Below, piece by piece: positions 46,079-62,378 of a stretch of DNA of 64,000 nucleotides (positions are counted from its first letter, which is position 1; every line of letters starts with the position of its first letter). The notes under the pieces are model-generated. The model was not told the DNA's origin. It saw only the letters and a program-made list of their open reading frames with translations, and made no database searches. This stretch comes from Alviniconcha marisindica (Eukaryota; Mollusca; Gastropoda; Provannidae), in NCBI GenBank assembly GCA_018857735.1, contig JABMCL010003271.1:361001-425000 (forward strand), read 5' to 3'. The position numbers and the translations under genes are program-made.

Positions 46079-47352
46079 TGGTAGAAGGACAGTGACCCAG
46101 GCCACGGAGTCGGTCAAAATTGGAGACCACAGCAGGCGTACGGCAGCAATCAGGTTTTATTTGCTCAGCAGCAGACAATTTTCAGCACACACAAAATCCT
46201 CACTCGCACGCATAGATAGAACTGCGCGGGCCGCAAGGAACACACGCTATCGCCGCTACAATGAAATCGGCCCTCTGGACCACAACATGGCTGACAATTG
46301 TGTTTCCTTGGCCCGCACAAATACAGTTTCCTCAACAATAACTAAACTAATTAAAACATGGAAAACATCAAATAAAAGCTACAGTTACAACCTTTTAAAC
46401 CGTATAAACAAAATGTACACACATGACTTGTTTTATTTACAACAAGAGTGGGAAGCGTGGCTTGCACCTGTCTATATACAGATTCGTACAACTAAATCAC
46501 AACTAACACAATGTACAAAATATAACTGTCACTAAAACTTACATCAGAATAACATGCACGCTCCCACGGTTAAAACGGTACATAACAATTACAATACAAT
46601 GCTCTGTAAGAGAAGCAAGACACACTCAAAGACTAGTACTAAAACAATCGGTGCGAACTTTCGCCTGGGGCGCGTTATCTTAGTCGCAACAGCGCTGATA
46701 GTGATATCAAGTAGTCTATGAATATAACTTAGCTTCTACAGTACACAATACTCAATAAGTTAATTTCAACCCAAAATAAACACTAAACATGAATCAGCTA
46801 AGCAAAATACTATACGACAAAGCATTGATCGACACAGAATTACTTTAATCGAGTCAAAAAACGATTCGCTACTATTCACTAGCACTAAACAGAGAACGGG
46901 CCATGCAGACGACAGCTATAAAAAGAATAGACTTAGCGAGGCATCGGCTACTGATTAAGCTCGATCCTGCGTCTAAATAAACGTTGGATAAACATTTTAA
47001 GATGCCAAATTATATTACACATGGCTTAGTGCATAAAAAGGACTAGGTAAACAAAGAGTAGGTAAACAAACAAGCGGTCAAAATATTAAGGGAGTAAACA
47101 GATTTGAAAGTGGCGCGCACCAGCGGCTATCGCCGGTCGGCTGTGTGAAGGCCATGTGGCGTTACGCAACACGCAGTGCTTCAAAAAAACACTGAAAAGC
47201 GTCGTCTGCTCCGGTTCCCGGGTTACTAACAGTACAGTAATGAAACTGCGTGGATTTGATAACCTGGGCGGGATTATTGTAAAAACGTACAAAGAGCACT
47301 TGCTCACAATTATTCATGAGTAGCTTAGAACAGCAGCCTTGTTAGACATGTT
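46079..47352 (-). mobile_element. Possible solo LTR or unclassified element end
   Basis: On the minus strand the segment runs from TGTCTAACAAGGCTGCTG to TGTCCTTCTACCA, the TG...CA form expected for an LTR. An AATAAA signal lies about 80 nt from its 3' end (46,157) and its base composition differs from the flanks. No clear target-site duplication was found and no second copy or internal region is in the window, so the call is weak. The 155-codon plus-strand frame inside it has no recognisable domain. Confidence 0.25.
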
Positions 47353-47494
47353 TTAAGGTTTTTGTTGCTTTTGTTTGTTTGTCCCCCCCCCCCCCCCATC
47401 CCCCCCCGCTCCCCCCTTCCCCCATTTTTTCGCCCTAAACGTATATGAACTAATTCCTGTACAGTTTTGATGTATACCTGAGTTTTGGTGTATC

Positions 47495-47625
47495 TGAAAT
47501 ATTATGTGTATGTGTAGTATTAGTAGAATTAGTCCCTCATGGGCGAGGGCTGGATGTAAAAAGACCCTTTGTCTAATCCACTACCCTCGTAAAATAAAGT
47601 TCATTCATTCATTCTCTGTCTCTGT
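47495..47625 (+). mobile_element. LINE-like 3' tail with (CATT)n
   Basis: CCTCATGGGCGAGGGCTGGA, TGTAAAAAGACC, CTACCCTCGTAAAATAAAGT, then CATTCATTCATTC. The inverted copy is at 53,800-53,932, so this is a dispersed element end with a simple-repeat tail. Confidence 0.55.
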
Positions 47626-47639
47626 CCGTCTGTCTGTCC

Positions 47640-47646
47640 GTCTGTT

Positions 47647-47683
<37 letters not shown>

Positions 47684-47880
47684 CCCCTCCCCCCCCCCCC
47701 CCGACCCGCTCTCTCTCTCTCCCCCTCTCTCCCTCTGTGTGTGTGTGTGTGTTGTTGTTGTCATATGCTGAACAACAGTTCAGGTCTTTTGTTTGTTTTA
47801 TTATTATTTGTTGTTCATCCCCTTCCCTTTTCTCTTGTTCTTCCCCCCCCCCCCCCCCCCCCCCCCCCCCCTTTTCTTCT
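47640..47880. repeat. (CT)n / poly-C / (GT)n low-complexity block
   Basis: CT runs, C runs of up to ~22 and a short GT run. No gene seen. Confidence 0.9.
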
Positions 47881-48031
47881 CAGGTCATGCCGCGTAAATC
47901 GGCGTCGTCGTCATGGTCGTTGTTGGTGCTGTTCATTAATCACTTCACGCTGTACGTAACCGTTGCTGTTTCCTACTAGTGGGTCTGGATCCTGTATCTT
48001 CCAGTCCTGAAACCCAACCCGTTCTTAATCA

Positions 48032-48364
48032 GTTGCAAGTAAGCAAGTAAACATGGTGCTTAACGTCCACAGAAACCGTACGGCTTATTAGGGACGGGGA
48101 GAAGAGGGGGAAGGGGGTATGGAGGTGGGGGGAGAGGGAGATTCTATACTATTGCTACGCTGTCACCACCAGAATGAATCCTGCATTAAGATGGGCAGCG
48201 ATGAGAGCCATTTTAATGTTTCAGTAGGAAGTGACGGACAAAGTCACAAGACAGTGTCCACAAACCACAACCCTTTTGAAGTGAAAGGAGAGCCGAAGCG
48301 GTATCGAACCGAGGTCCTTCCGCTTACGAGCCTAACACCTTACCGCTAGGCCAAACCGGCTCAC
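48032..48364 (-). mobile_element. Full-length tRNA-derived SINE (subfamily A)
   Basis: Reverse orientation: tail AAGTAAGCAAGTAAACATGG and TGCTTAACGTCCACAGAAAC, C-tract region GGGGAGAAGAGGGGGAAGGG, body GATGGGCAGCGATGAGAGCC, B box GGTATCGAACC, head CTTACCGCTAGGCCAAACCG. It is the cleanest copy in the window, with little internal tract expansion. Confidence 0.88.
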
Positions 48365-48655
48365 TATCAGTTGCGCTGACAAAGCTAGCAATTAAATGAT
48401 TCACAGCCACGCCGGCAGGTTGTCGTGTTGCTCGATCCGCCTCTGTAATAATAGCTATCTTCCCTTCTGTGGCGTCGTGCTTGTAACCTGGTGGCTACAC
48501 TACTGCTTCTGTCTGTCTGTCTGTCTGTCTCTCTCTGTAGTATCGGAAGGACTAGTTGTTAGCTAGGTCCAAATGGACCTAACGCTACTATCCTTGAGTA
48601 TTACAGTTTTCGAATTCGAGTTCTCTGTCTCTCTCTGTCTCTCTCTGTCTTATGC

Positions 48656-51299
<2,644 letters not shown>

Positions 51300-52083
51300 G
51301 AATTTGATCGTCATGAGGTGACCCCGTGCATTAGGGTTGTTTGTTTTTGCCTTGCGTGATTTGTATCCATAAGTTCCCCGGCATTTTCTTCAGGGCTTGG
51401 CGCAAACTCATTTGTCGGCACTGACGTATTTTTGGTTTTTTTCCCCGGCCCCCCAAAAAAACAAACAAAACCCCCCCCTAAAAAAAAAAAAAAAAAAACC
51501 CCCCCCCCCCCAAAAAAAACCCCCACACCACACACACATCCCAAAAAAGGAAAGCCACACCCCACCCCACAAAAAAACAAAACAGTAGGTAAGCAGTTTT
51601 AAGCCGCAAAATCGCGCTTTGGAGAGCCAAAGCTGCGGCGACAAGATACATTTCGCATGTTACAATGCTGCATCACTCTTTTACAGCTACAAATGTCGTG
51701 GCATGAATTTGCAGAGCTGCAAAAGTGACCACTGGCGTCAAAGCCCAAATGTGCTCTTTTGCTGCCAAAAAAGGGGGGGAAAAAAAGGGAGAGAAAGAGA
51801 GAGAAAAAGAGAGAGAAAAGAAGGGAAGAGAGAGAGAGGGGGGGGGGTGGTGTGTGCGGCGTGGGCGACGTGTGTGTGGGGGGTGGGGGGGGTGCGGGGC
51901 GTGCGGGGTTTGTTTTTTGTTTTCTTTTTTTGGGGGTTTTTTTCTTAATCAGTAAAAGGGTTGTTCATCTTGTGGCAGAGTTTATTCTGGCTTGGCTCGA
52001 CTGACTCCGTGACAGTGCACGTTTGTGTTTTGTTCAGAATTTCTCCGGTTGTGACTGTGACAAAACAGACTCGTACAGTAGTG

Positions 52084-52146
<63 letters not shown>

Positions 52147-53634
52147 TCCCGAGTTTTTCACCCAAACATGACAGATATTCTGTGTTTCAGCCACTTACGA
52201 CTCCCTTAGTTTACCCCGTTCCCTACCCGGCCATCAGGTGATAATCGCCCTTCGTTCTTTTAAATTTCTCCAAACCCCTTTTTTTTAACATTTTTTTCAT
52301 AAATTCCCCCTTTTTTCATTCTTTCTCTTCCCCCCCCCTTTTTGTCCCCGGTCTTCCCTTTTCCCCTTTTTCTCCCCCCCCCTCCCCCCCCCCCCCCCCT
52401 TTTTTTTTTTCCCCCTCTCCTCTCTTTTTCTTTTTCTCTCTTTTTCTCTCCCCCCTCCCCCCCTCTCTCTTGCCGTACCCCATTTCGCTTTTGACACCGA
52501 GTTACAATTTTCCCTTCCACCTTAGAAGGTCATGTTTGGAAAAGCTGCACTATTGGCCGTATCTAATGGTCTTGTATTTTTTAGTATTATAAATGAGTAG
52601 GCCTACCAAGGAATTTTGAAGCGCTGCGGGTAAAAAGTCCGGGTTAAACCACTTGTGACTGTCGCTAGTCTGTTTACCGATACGAGATATCGCTGCGTGC
52701 GAGTCCGACTTGTTGGATACAGCCAAGGTCAAACTCTGGCGTCTTTTTAGAGCTTTGGAACCAGTTCAGACACCTTGAAAATAATAAAACAGATTTGAAG
52801 TGGACCAGGTTCCTTTTAGCCTTATTAAAGAGATGGGCACTCAGCGGTGGGAGTAACAACAAAAACCAAACAAGCAAAAGAACAATAACCACAACAACAA
52901 CAAACAAATAAGAACCACTTGTACGTTGAGGGTGAAAGGAACCAGTTGCACATTGGGTGTGAAAAGAACCAGTTGCGCATTGGGTGTGAAAAGAGCCAGT
53001 TGCACATTCGATGTGAACAGAATTGGGTGTTAAGGCAACTAGTGCTTAATTGGAGGCAAAAAGAACCAGTTGCACGTTGGGTGTGAAAGACCCAGCTGTA
53101 CTTTGGGTGTGAAAAGAACCAGTTGACATTGGGTGTGAAAGAACCAGCTGTACTTTGGGTGTGAAAAGAACCAGTTCACACTGGGTGTGAAAGAACCAGC
53201 TGTACTTTGGGTGTGAAAAGAACCAGTTGCACATTGGGTGTGAAAGAACCAGCTGTATATTGGGTGTGAAAACAACCAGTCGCACATTGGGTGTGAAAGA
53301 ACCAGCTGTATATTGGGTGTGAAAAGAACCAGTTGCACATTGCGTGTGAAAAGAACCAGTTGCACATTCGGTGTGAACAGAATTGGGTGTTACGGCAACT
53401 AGTGCGTAATTGGGGGCAGAAAGAACCAGTTGCACGTTGGGTGTGAAAGAACCAGCTGTACACTGGTTGTGAAAAGAACCAGCAGTACACTGGGTGTGAA
53501 AGAACCACCTGTACATTTGAGTAGGGACTGATTTCTCAGATTTGACTTGATAAAGAAGTTACACATAAGAAGAGTTTCCAAATGCGCATTTGTTTATGAC
53601 AGAATTTGATCGTCATGAGGTGACCCCGTGCATT
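51300..53634. repeat. Tandem large repeat, copy 2 (2.3 kb), with degraded low-complexity tracts
   Basis: Starts at GAATTTGATCGTCATGAGGT and ends where the same motif recurs at 53,602-53,632. The complex sequence matches copy 1 almost base for base. Where copy 1 has (CA)n, (GA)n and CT/TCTG tracts, copy 2 has runs of homopolymers (AAAA/CCCC at 51,430-51,585; AAAA/GGGG at 51,766-51,935; TTTT/CCCC at 52,262-52,470). Confidence 0.9.
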
Positions 53635-53799
53635 TAACAGGACACTAAAATCCAGTCACTAACGGCCAACTGACGTCGTTGTTGTTTCGTTGTTGTTCTG
53701 GTGGCAAGGGATAGAAGATTCGTTCTCGTTATTGGTTTCTGCGGCCGATCGATGCAGGACAATATTACTCTCTGAACTCTGGAGAAAAAGATGGAGAGA

Positions 53800-53932
53800 G
53801 AGAGAGAGAATGAATGAATGAAGAGAGAGAGAGAATGAATGAATGAATAAACTTAATTTTTTTACGAGGGTAGTGGAGAAGACTCGAGGTCTTTTTACAT
53901 CCAGCCCTCGCCCATGAGGGAAACTACTATTA
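53800..53932 (-). mobile_element. LINE-like 3' tail with (GAAT)n, inverted copy
   Basis: GAATGAATGAATGAATAAAC, TACGAGGGTAGTGGAGAAGA, TCTTTTTACATCCAGCCCTC, GCCCATGAGGGAAACTACTA is the reverse complement of the element at 47,495-47,625. Confidence 0.55.
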
Positions 53933-53993
53933 ACTAAGGATACAATGAGATACAGTATGTTGAGTACATGTACATTCATACTAACCATGTTGA

Positions 53994-54026
53994 AAGAGAG
54001 AGAGAGAGCGAGCGAGCGAGCGAGCG

Positions 54027-54099
<73 letters not shown>
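53994..54099. repeat. (GA)n with (GAGC)n
   Basis: GAGAGAGAGAGCGAGCGAGCGAGC then ~75 bp of GA (motif quoted as two short pieces: GAGAGAGAGAGC, GAGCGAGC). Confidence 0.9.
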
Positions 54100-54133
54100 T
54101 GAAACAAGAATGACTGCTAGCGTTCTAAAACAA

Positions 54134-54320
54134 GATCCAAGCACATAAAAGGTTAAAAATAATGCTGTTTATTTGGACAAAACACAGCATGTGTTAATAA
54201 TAAACAGCGTTATTTTATTTCAACACATAAAAGGTTCAAAATAACGCTGTTCATTAGGACAAAACACAAGTTGTCCTAATAAATAGCGTTACTGTTTTGA
54301 ACCTTTTATGTGTTTGGATC
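54134..54320. mobile_element. MITE-like foldback element, two stem-loops
   Basis: Begins GATCCAAGCACATAAAAGGT and ends with its imperfect inverse ACCTTTTATGTGTTTGGATC. Inside, CACATAAAAGGTT recurs at ~54,223. The right half (54,222-54,314) is a near-perfect hairpin: TTCAAAATAACGCTGTTCAT and AGGACAA pair with TTGTCCT and ATAAATAGCGTTACTGTTTT. The left half can form a second hairpin around GCTGTTTATT/AATAAACAGC. 187 bp, no ORF. Confidence 0.7.
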
Positions 54321-54756
54321 TGTGAACTCTGACTTTGAAAATGCCCCGAGACTGAAAAGCAAAGTAGGGGAGACTACCTTTTTAACGTGAACTTTTTTTA
54401 AAGCTGCTGTTTACCCAAACCCTCGGCCTACGTGCGAGGAAAGCGATGGGGCTCAAGGGCGATTTTTCCCCACCGATAGCTGTCAGTCTTTGCCGCAAAA
54501 CAAGGTTCTTCGTAATCCCATCGTCTCTAAAGTCTAAGCCGTCTCTTGCCCTTCAACTTCCAAGTTTATCAGGTGGGTCAGTGCACTAGCACCCTGCGGT
54601 GCACCTGCACCCAGCGCTGATAACGGGCACAGCTGAAGGCATTGATCCCAGTGTGTGTAAAATGGTTGTCCGCACTACTTTCCGTGATCCGTAAAACGCA
54701 CCAATGTTTTCAGTTACAGCCACTTCGGCATTTATTTATTTTTCTTATTTTTTTCA

Positions 54757-54815
<59 letters not shown>

Positions 54816-55039
54816 ACTGTACTTCTTGCTTTGTTAATGAAATACGTACGCTTTGGACAAAATAAAAGTATGGCCATGTGACCATACTGAGCTGTTACAG
54901 ATTTCATTAGTTCCAGGGTGAAATATAGCTAGTAGAACTGCTCTTTTTATTAAAGGTACTAGTGGGCACTTCCCCACCCGTATCAAGCAAAATATAAAGT
55001 GCCGCAAGGCTAGATTTGTTGTCAATGTCCTTTATGCTT

Positions 55040-55609
<570 letters not shown>

Positions 55610-55787
55610 CTTCGCAACCGAACGGGGTGACCTGCGCAACTGACCAGCACTGGGTTTCCTTCCATTGCGCATTCCCCGGTCACCACCGCAGGAAATAAGC
55701 TGACACGATAGCGAGTTAGTGGGACAAGATAACAGGGTTTGCTTGGCTACTCAGGGGCTGTATGAATCCTAAAGATACCATCACCCG

Positions 55788-55988
<201 letters not shown>

Positions 55989-56089
55989 ACATTAAGCATA
56001 AAGCCCATTGACAGCATATCTTCTAGCCTTGCGGCGCTTTATATTTTGCTTGATAAGGGTGGGAGAAGTGCCCCCGGATACCTTAACTG

Positions 56090-57255
56090 TTAACATTATT
56101 TTGATCTAAGTAAACACCTCCATAAAATGAAATAAACTGTTACAGCCGTTTTTGCACAGATGCACTGAACACGTACTAGCCTTATTATGCCACGAGAATG
56201 CGACGCAGTACCTCCGGCAACAGACCCGCTGGCCTGGGCAAAGCGTATCCACGACAGGCATCGGAATGGAATGGTGTCCTTCAGCTATGGCATAGCCGAC
56301 TGAGAGGTTGTGGACTTTGAATCCTGTTTCGAGCAGTCCTCTCTCCCCTCCTTACCCCCCAGCCTCATTCCCCCCCCCCCCCCCCCCTCTTTGGAGCTCA
56401 GTATCTAGTCCTTCGAACAAGACCAAAAAAGCCCTCTCCCCACTCCGACCGCCACCAAAAATTTACCAGCAGCAACAACAACAACAAGAAGGTCCCATGT
56501 GCTGCAGGTGTCGCCGCCTTTCCCAGTCTGGTTCCCCGTAGCTCATAGGATACACATATCCTGTCTACCCATCAGAATTCAGAATCAGAATATTAGAAAC
56601 AGAATTTTACGTTAGGCCCTCCAGCATGCCTCATTCCCAAGCTGAGCAGAGCAGGGGCTGCTTACATCCTGTTACAGCCAACCTGTCTGCGGCTCTGATT
56701 GGTTAAAAGGGATCGTCCAATCAGGCGTCGACTTCTTCAGAGGACTCACAAACACAAATTTCTAGCTGCATTTTACCTCACATTTAATTACGTAACTTGA
56801 TTAATATTTTATCATGTTTCGGGTCAAAGGGACAGGTGCAGCCTCAAATGTGTGGAGATGTATTTGAATTGCTGAACTGCTCATGACAACTTGATCGCGA
56901 CATTATTTATATATTTTTAACTCTAATGTTTTGTCGGTGTGATTTAAATCTACGATGGTATCATGTCATTGTAGTGCAAGCATTAAACATCGATTAAAAA
57001 AGATCCCATGGTACCTACCTCCTGCATTAATATGGCAACAACAACAAAATGGCGACGATTTACTGGCCCTAAAAAGCTATAGTTCAACGGTCATATTCAG
57101 GTGCGGGCCACAGGTACAAGCACATTTAAAACCTACGGCAGCAGCAAAATGCTGCCTGGCAAAACAAGCGGAGGTTTCACCAAACGTTATGGTCAGTAGG
57201 GACGTTAATGACGCTCTGCTATGCTGCATGTATGCCCTTTTGCATCGATCTCTCG

Positions 57256-57296
<41 letters not shown>

Positions 57297-58098
57297 GGCT
57301 GAAAACTGAATTATGAGACTGGTGGTGTTCCAGGCCTTTCTCCTCCCCCCCCCCCCCCCCACACACACACACCACCACCACCACCACTACCATATGCATG
57401 GGTAAGAGAGAAAGAACGCGTGCGAGAGACAGAGAGAGAGAGAGAGACTTTCATAACTATCGGTACCAAACACAGGGAACCTTATTTTCTGCATCCGCAG
57501 TACCTCCTGTGTGCTTCACTCTTCATAAATATGCTCTTGCCCAATTCTCTTGCCCAGCTGTGGCCGAGTCAGTGGCTATGTAAATTACTGACCGTCGTTA
57601 TTGACGTAATATTGACCCGCGTCGTGGCTGAAGCAGGATGTTTGCTGTGTGGAGATGCCCTCTGAATTGCGACGTTCAGCAATGGCGCCCTTCATATCCT
57701 GTTACCGAAACCGCAGAAAACAGAGTGAAGCCGCCAGAAGGACGGGGAATTTATAGACCTACTGCATTTGTATGCATGGCGACATTGGCTGTTTGCACGC
57801 GGTGCTTTCTCACCCAGTCCTGGGTGCACCTCGGGGTTTTAGCTGAGGAACGCTAACACACAAACGTGTGCAAAAAACGATCGAATGACCTCTCCTTGTC
57901 CTTCCTTTCGCATTTCAGTTACCTAATTAACTCCCCTGTTTGTGTTGAACCCGGAACTGTGAGCCAGTTTTCGTTTTTGTTCGCGATTTGGTTACCTTTG
58001 CTCTTCCGTGTGGTTGAAGGGTAGTGTTTGTTCGTCACGAGGTGACAGGCTGACGGAATGCTAAAATTCAAGAGCTAACTCTAACAAACGCCCCCTGA

Positions 58099-58135
<37 letters not shown>

Positions 58136-58190
58136 ACGACTTCACCTCACACCCACCTTCACTCACGTTCCCTGGAACAAGATACTGATG
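56090..58190. other. No gene recognised
   Basis: Mixed sequence with a LINE-like tail end inverted at ~56,572 (AGAATTCAGAATCAGAATAT), poly-C at 56,370 and 57,345, (GA)n at 57,258-57,295, and a possible MITE terminus at ~57,920 (TACCTAATTAACTCCCCTGT). Short frames match nothing I know. Confidence 0.5.
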
Positions 58191-59005
58191 ACGAAATGTC
58201 ATCTTCATGCACCACAGAAAGTAACAGGAATAGTTACGCAGAAGACGACTTTAGTCCTCAAGATCTAACTGAGTCCACTGACCATCTCAAAGCGAATAAA
58301 GCAGCAGGAATAGATGGCATTATTCCAGAGGTTTTGAGACACTTTTGTCACAATTATACCCTTTCTTGTGCACCTTTTTAACACTGTATTTGCATCAAGT
58401 GAATACCCAGAAGCATGTACTGATGTGGTAATTTATCCGCTACACAAAAAAGGGTAGTATTCATGAGGTAGAGAGAGGTATTTTCCTGCTTAATGTTTGC
58501 AGCAAACTGTATTAATAAACGGTTGTCAAAATGGGTTGAAGACAATGCTGTACTTGGAGAAATTTAAACAGGTCTTCGCAAGGACCACTCTACCATAGAT
58601 TATATCTTTACATTATTTTGAATGATTCAGAGACATTTACTAAGGAACAAGAAATTGTATGTAGCATTTATAGACTTTCGAAAAGCTATCGATTTTATTT
58701 CACATTGTAAACTTTGGCCTATTTTGAACAAGACAGGTATTAAAGGAAAAATGTTACAGACTATCCAGAGCATTATACAGGATTGTTAAAGCTCGCATTT
58801 GTAATGGAAACAATGTGACTGATGCATTTATTTATCAGAAAAGTGTAAAACAAGGGGAAATAACTAGCCCGTTACCTTTTTCGTTCTTTATTAATGATCT
58901 TGCAAGGAATAAAAAACAGAAGACATGGGATACAATTACTGCCCAATATAATTGAACTGTTCATTTTGTTTTTTGCTTACGACATTGTTCTTTTGTCAGA
59001 GACGA
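58190..59005 (+). mobile_element. Broken LINE reverse transcriptase
   Basis: In changing frames the plus strand reads HLKANKAAGIDGIIPEVLR, LFNTVFASSEYPEACTDVV, LLNVCSKLY, LRKDHSTIDYIF, KKLYVAFIDFRKAIDF, ITSPLPFSFFINDLA and ILFFAYDIVLLSE. These are RT motifs of a non-LTR element in the right order. Frameshifts, stops and the change of the catalytic A-D-D box to A-Y-D show it is inactive. The 5' part and endonuclease are absent. Confidence 0.85.
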
Positions 59006-59559
59006 TACGTGGGTTCCAAAACGTCACGTCAAAAAACTATTGTTGTCGAAAAATCCCAAGCCCCCATACCGTTCTGAATATGCCAGTAACCCCCTTCCTT
59101 GCTTTACTGGCCATTTCGTTCAGAGCATTTGAGAACGTCATTCTAGTTGTAAGGAAAAGGTCCAGTATTTGTAAGAGTTAACAATTGTATCGTTTTGCCC
59201 ATCATAGAACCATTTCCTCCCTTGGAAATGCATCCCCCATTTCTGAAAATCACGTTTGATTTTTCAAAGTTAACATAACGAGCGAATCTGACACAATTTC
59301 TACGTTTGCTGGTTGTTCCTTTCGTGTTTGTTTCTTCTTATTTTTGTTGTTACATTGGTCTTACTTTGCCTTATTATTGCTCTGTTCGTATGGTGTGATG
59401 TTTTAGACAGAAATTAGTTTTGTTTTGTTTTTAAGTCGTTTTTTTTTCTCTAGCGTATTTAATGGAATTCTTGTTTGATGTATTGAGTGTTGCTGTGTTT
59501 GTCATCAGGGACAGATTTGTAAAAAAGCCGACACGTGCTTAAATCTTTATCTTATCTTA

Positions 59560-59690
59560 TCTTGTCGTTCGGTCATGTCTGTTTGTTTATTGTTGTTTGT
59601 TAACTGTTTTGTACAGGTCTTTGTATGTTTATGGTCATACCATCTGTAATGGGTAAAATGGCCTTCTACAATAAAACATTCTGAGTTCTG
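59560..59690 (+). mobile_element. LINE-like 3' tail
   Basis: CTTATCTTATCTTATC-type repeat, then GTTTATGGTCATACCATCTG, TAATGGGTAAAATGGCCTTC, TACAATAAAACATTCTGAGT and TTCTGAGCTCT. Repetitive tail and polyA-like signal suggest the end of an element, perhaps the one whose RT lies at 58.2-59.0 kb; the link is unproven. Confidence 0.4.
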
Positions 59691-59691
59691 A

Positions 59692-59783
59692 GCTCTCTCT
59701 CTCTCTCTCTCTCTCTCGCTTTGTCTCTCTGTCTCTGTCTATCTCTCTCTGTCTCTCTCTCTCTCTGCTTGTCTCCTCTCTTC

Positions 59784-59858
<75 letters not shown>

Positions 59859-59860
59859 CA
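59692..59860. repeat. (CT)n microsatellite
   Basis: About 165 bp of CT-rich sequence with TCTG and TTCT interruptions. Confidence 0.9.
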
Positions 59861-60186
59861 GTCCAAGAACTCTCTCTTCATCAATCCAAGAACTCTCTAT
59901 CTCTGTTTCTGTCTGTCAATCTCTACTCCCACCGCCACCCTCTCCCCCACGCACTCCAATCCGAGAACTCTCTCTCGTACTAAAACTCTCTCGCTTTCTC
60001 TTCTGCCTACGCCCCCCGCGTTTTCATTTGCACTAAACTACCTGACAAAGATTTGTTTTGTCACACACTGTGCTTCGCCGTTCCTCGTTTTTGATGTGCT
60101 GCCTACATTTTCCTGGTTCATATCCGCTTTAGAATTAAGATATAGCATTGTAAATTATTTGAACATAATTTTATTCCGATGCATAA

Positions 60187-60212
60187 ACACACACACGCAC
60201 GCAGGCACGCAT

Positions 60213-60282
<70 letters not shown>

Positions 60283-60332
60283 GCACGCACGCACGCACGC
60301 ACACACACAAACAAACAAATGCACGCACGACA
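60187..60332. repeat. (CA)n/(GCAC)n microsatellite
   Basis: About 80 bp of CA flanked by GCAC steps. Confidence 0.95.
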
Positions 60333-60839
60333 CACACGCATTCAAAAAACAAAAGCAAAAACAAAAAACTTTGCTCTGAAGAGATCGTAAAAAAAAAAAT
60401 GTGTTCTTCAATCAGAAGAACAAAAACTTATTCATACACCCGGAAAGCATTTTCTTCGTCTTCTTTCATCTTTTCTTTTTAATACACGTACATTGATCGG
60501 GGAGGGTTTCTTTAAATGTACACAAGCAGGTTGATAAGGCGGCTGAACAACAAGAGGTGTGTGAGTCACTGGGTACACATCACAGTGTGTGAATGACATC
60601 GCTGCTGGATGTGGCCGCGCTGGCAGATTGAGAGCATTTTGGACGATTTCAGACGACTGACCCCTCAAAAGGTTATCTTTTCCTTCCCTATATAATTCGG
60701 TCCCCAGAGCAGTTTTCTCCACTACTGGGACAGCGGTCACAGAGGTAAGCACATGATGTCGTTTGTCTGTTTTTATTGGTTGTTTTCTTACATGGTCGTG
60801 TTTGTGGATATCTTTCTCTCTCATTGGACATCGTCCCTT

Positions 60840-61955
60840 GGAAACTTTCAGTTCCTGCAGTCCGTTTTGACCTAGCCGGTTTTAAAAAAGATACAACAAA
60901 CCCAGAAATATATAAACATCTCTATTTACAACTTATCTCTAAATGCCCTTCATCAGAAAAAAATGTCACCGCCGATTCTAAAACCGAGGCAGGAGTTGCT
61001 GCGGCGGCTGTATCCACAAAACGAAATTAAAAAACCTTTTACATGTCGGCTGCCAGACGACAGTTCAATATGTACAGCAGAGTTGAGGGCTATTCTTTTA
61101 GCTCTCAAACATGTTTATTATTCAAAGAAAAATCATTTTGATATTTCTGATTCCCTTTCATCGTTACAGTCTATATTAAACCTAAAATATGATCATTCCA
61201 GTTCCTTAGTTCAGAGATTTTCAGAATTATATACAGAAAGACAAGAGAGGGGCAGAGAATTGTTTTCATCTGGGTTCCCGGCCATGTTGGCATTAGGGGA
61301 AATTCGGCTGCAGATTCTGCAGCTAAGGATGCCCTTGATGGCGACATCTCGGTTGAGCTCATCCCATTCTCAGAATAAAATCACGCACAAATAAATATGT
61401 ATTTATAGAACTGTGGCAGTCTGAGTGGGATGAGTTCCTCGGAAAATAAATATTAAGATATTCAGTATTAAAAGAGTGTATATATTGTCCTCGGAAAAAC
61501 AGAAAAGAAGAAACTGCGATGGCCCGATTGCACACTGGGGCCATTATTTTCTTACTCATTCCTTTTTATTGAAGGGTGAGGAACCGCCATGTGCATCGGA
61601 ATGTGATAAACGTTTAACCATAGAGCATATTTTACTTACTTGTTCGGATTTTTATTAAAATAAGAGAGAGCCACTTTACAGCTAAATCACTGCGCATGTT
61701 GTTTAAGGATATTTCACCTGAAAAGATTTTTAACTTTTTGAAATAAATTAATATTTTTGGATAATTTTAAATTTGAGATCGTTTTTAGTTATGTTTGTGT
61801 TTTCACCTTTTAAGAATGGGTTTAAAACTGTATATAGGCCCATTTAAGACATACACATTATTAAAAATTAAACATACAATATGAGATGTGTATCGCCCTA
61901 ATACAACCGCACCGGTTGACTGGGCGTAAAACACCAACTTACTTACTTACTTACT
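60840..61955 (+). mobile_element. Broken LINE RNase H region and 3' tail
   Basis: Reads KTEAGVAAAAV, FTCRLPDDSSICTAELRAIL, LALKHVYY, FDISDSLSSLQSILN, then in other frames WVPGHVGIRGNSAADSAAKD and HSFLLKGEEPPCASECDKRL, TIEHILLTCSDF. This is the RNase H domain plus terminal Cys/His motif common in Jockey/I-like LINEs. The first catalytic Asp position (usually T-D-G-S) is T-A-D-S. Several frameshifts. It ends in GGTTGACTGGGCGTAAAACA, CCAACTTACTTACTTACTTA at 61,916-61,955. Confidence 0.85.
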
Positions 61956-61959
61956 CTCT

Positions 61960-62375
61960 CTGCATAACGCAGTTGGAAAAGATGAAAAAGTTAAAGCTCG
62001 CTTCTACCAGAAGGGTACAGAAGTAGTTATTATTATAGTAGTTATTATATATAGCTCAGCTATATAGTCATATAAAGTAGTTGTATGGCTATAAGTAATT
62101 GTATACTTGTGAGCTGGGTAACAATTAAACTTTAAAGCCCTTGTTGCAGTAGAGGAACTTGCATTAGAAGTGAGATGTTTGTTTCGGTCGTGGAATTTGA
62201 GGGAGTGGTCATCATCACTGAGCTGAATCAACAAAAAGGCAACAAATGCATAGATGAACAACATTTAGTTTAATTCAAACTTAAGGCGAAAAAAGAAAGG
62301 AAAATGCAACGGGGGGAAAAATGAAGACGAACTGCAATATGATAAAACGAAACATCGATTTAAGTGTCATGATTT
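61960..62375. other. No gene recognised
   Basis: AT-rich unique sequence. A short minus-strand frame at 62,004-62,264 has no recognisable domain. Confidence 0.5.
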
Positions 62376-62378
62376 GTT

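Noticed and set aside
46068..46535. 155-codon plus-strand frame
   Set aside because: Starts in a simple repeat flank, has no known motif, and lies inside a segment that looks like an element end on the opposite strand.
56955..57302. 115-codon plus-strand frame
   Set aside because: Ends in a (GA)n tract, no domain, and no conserved motif recognised.
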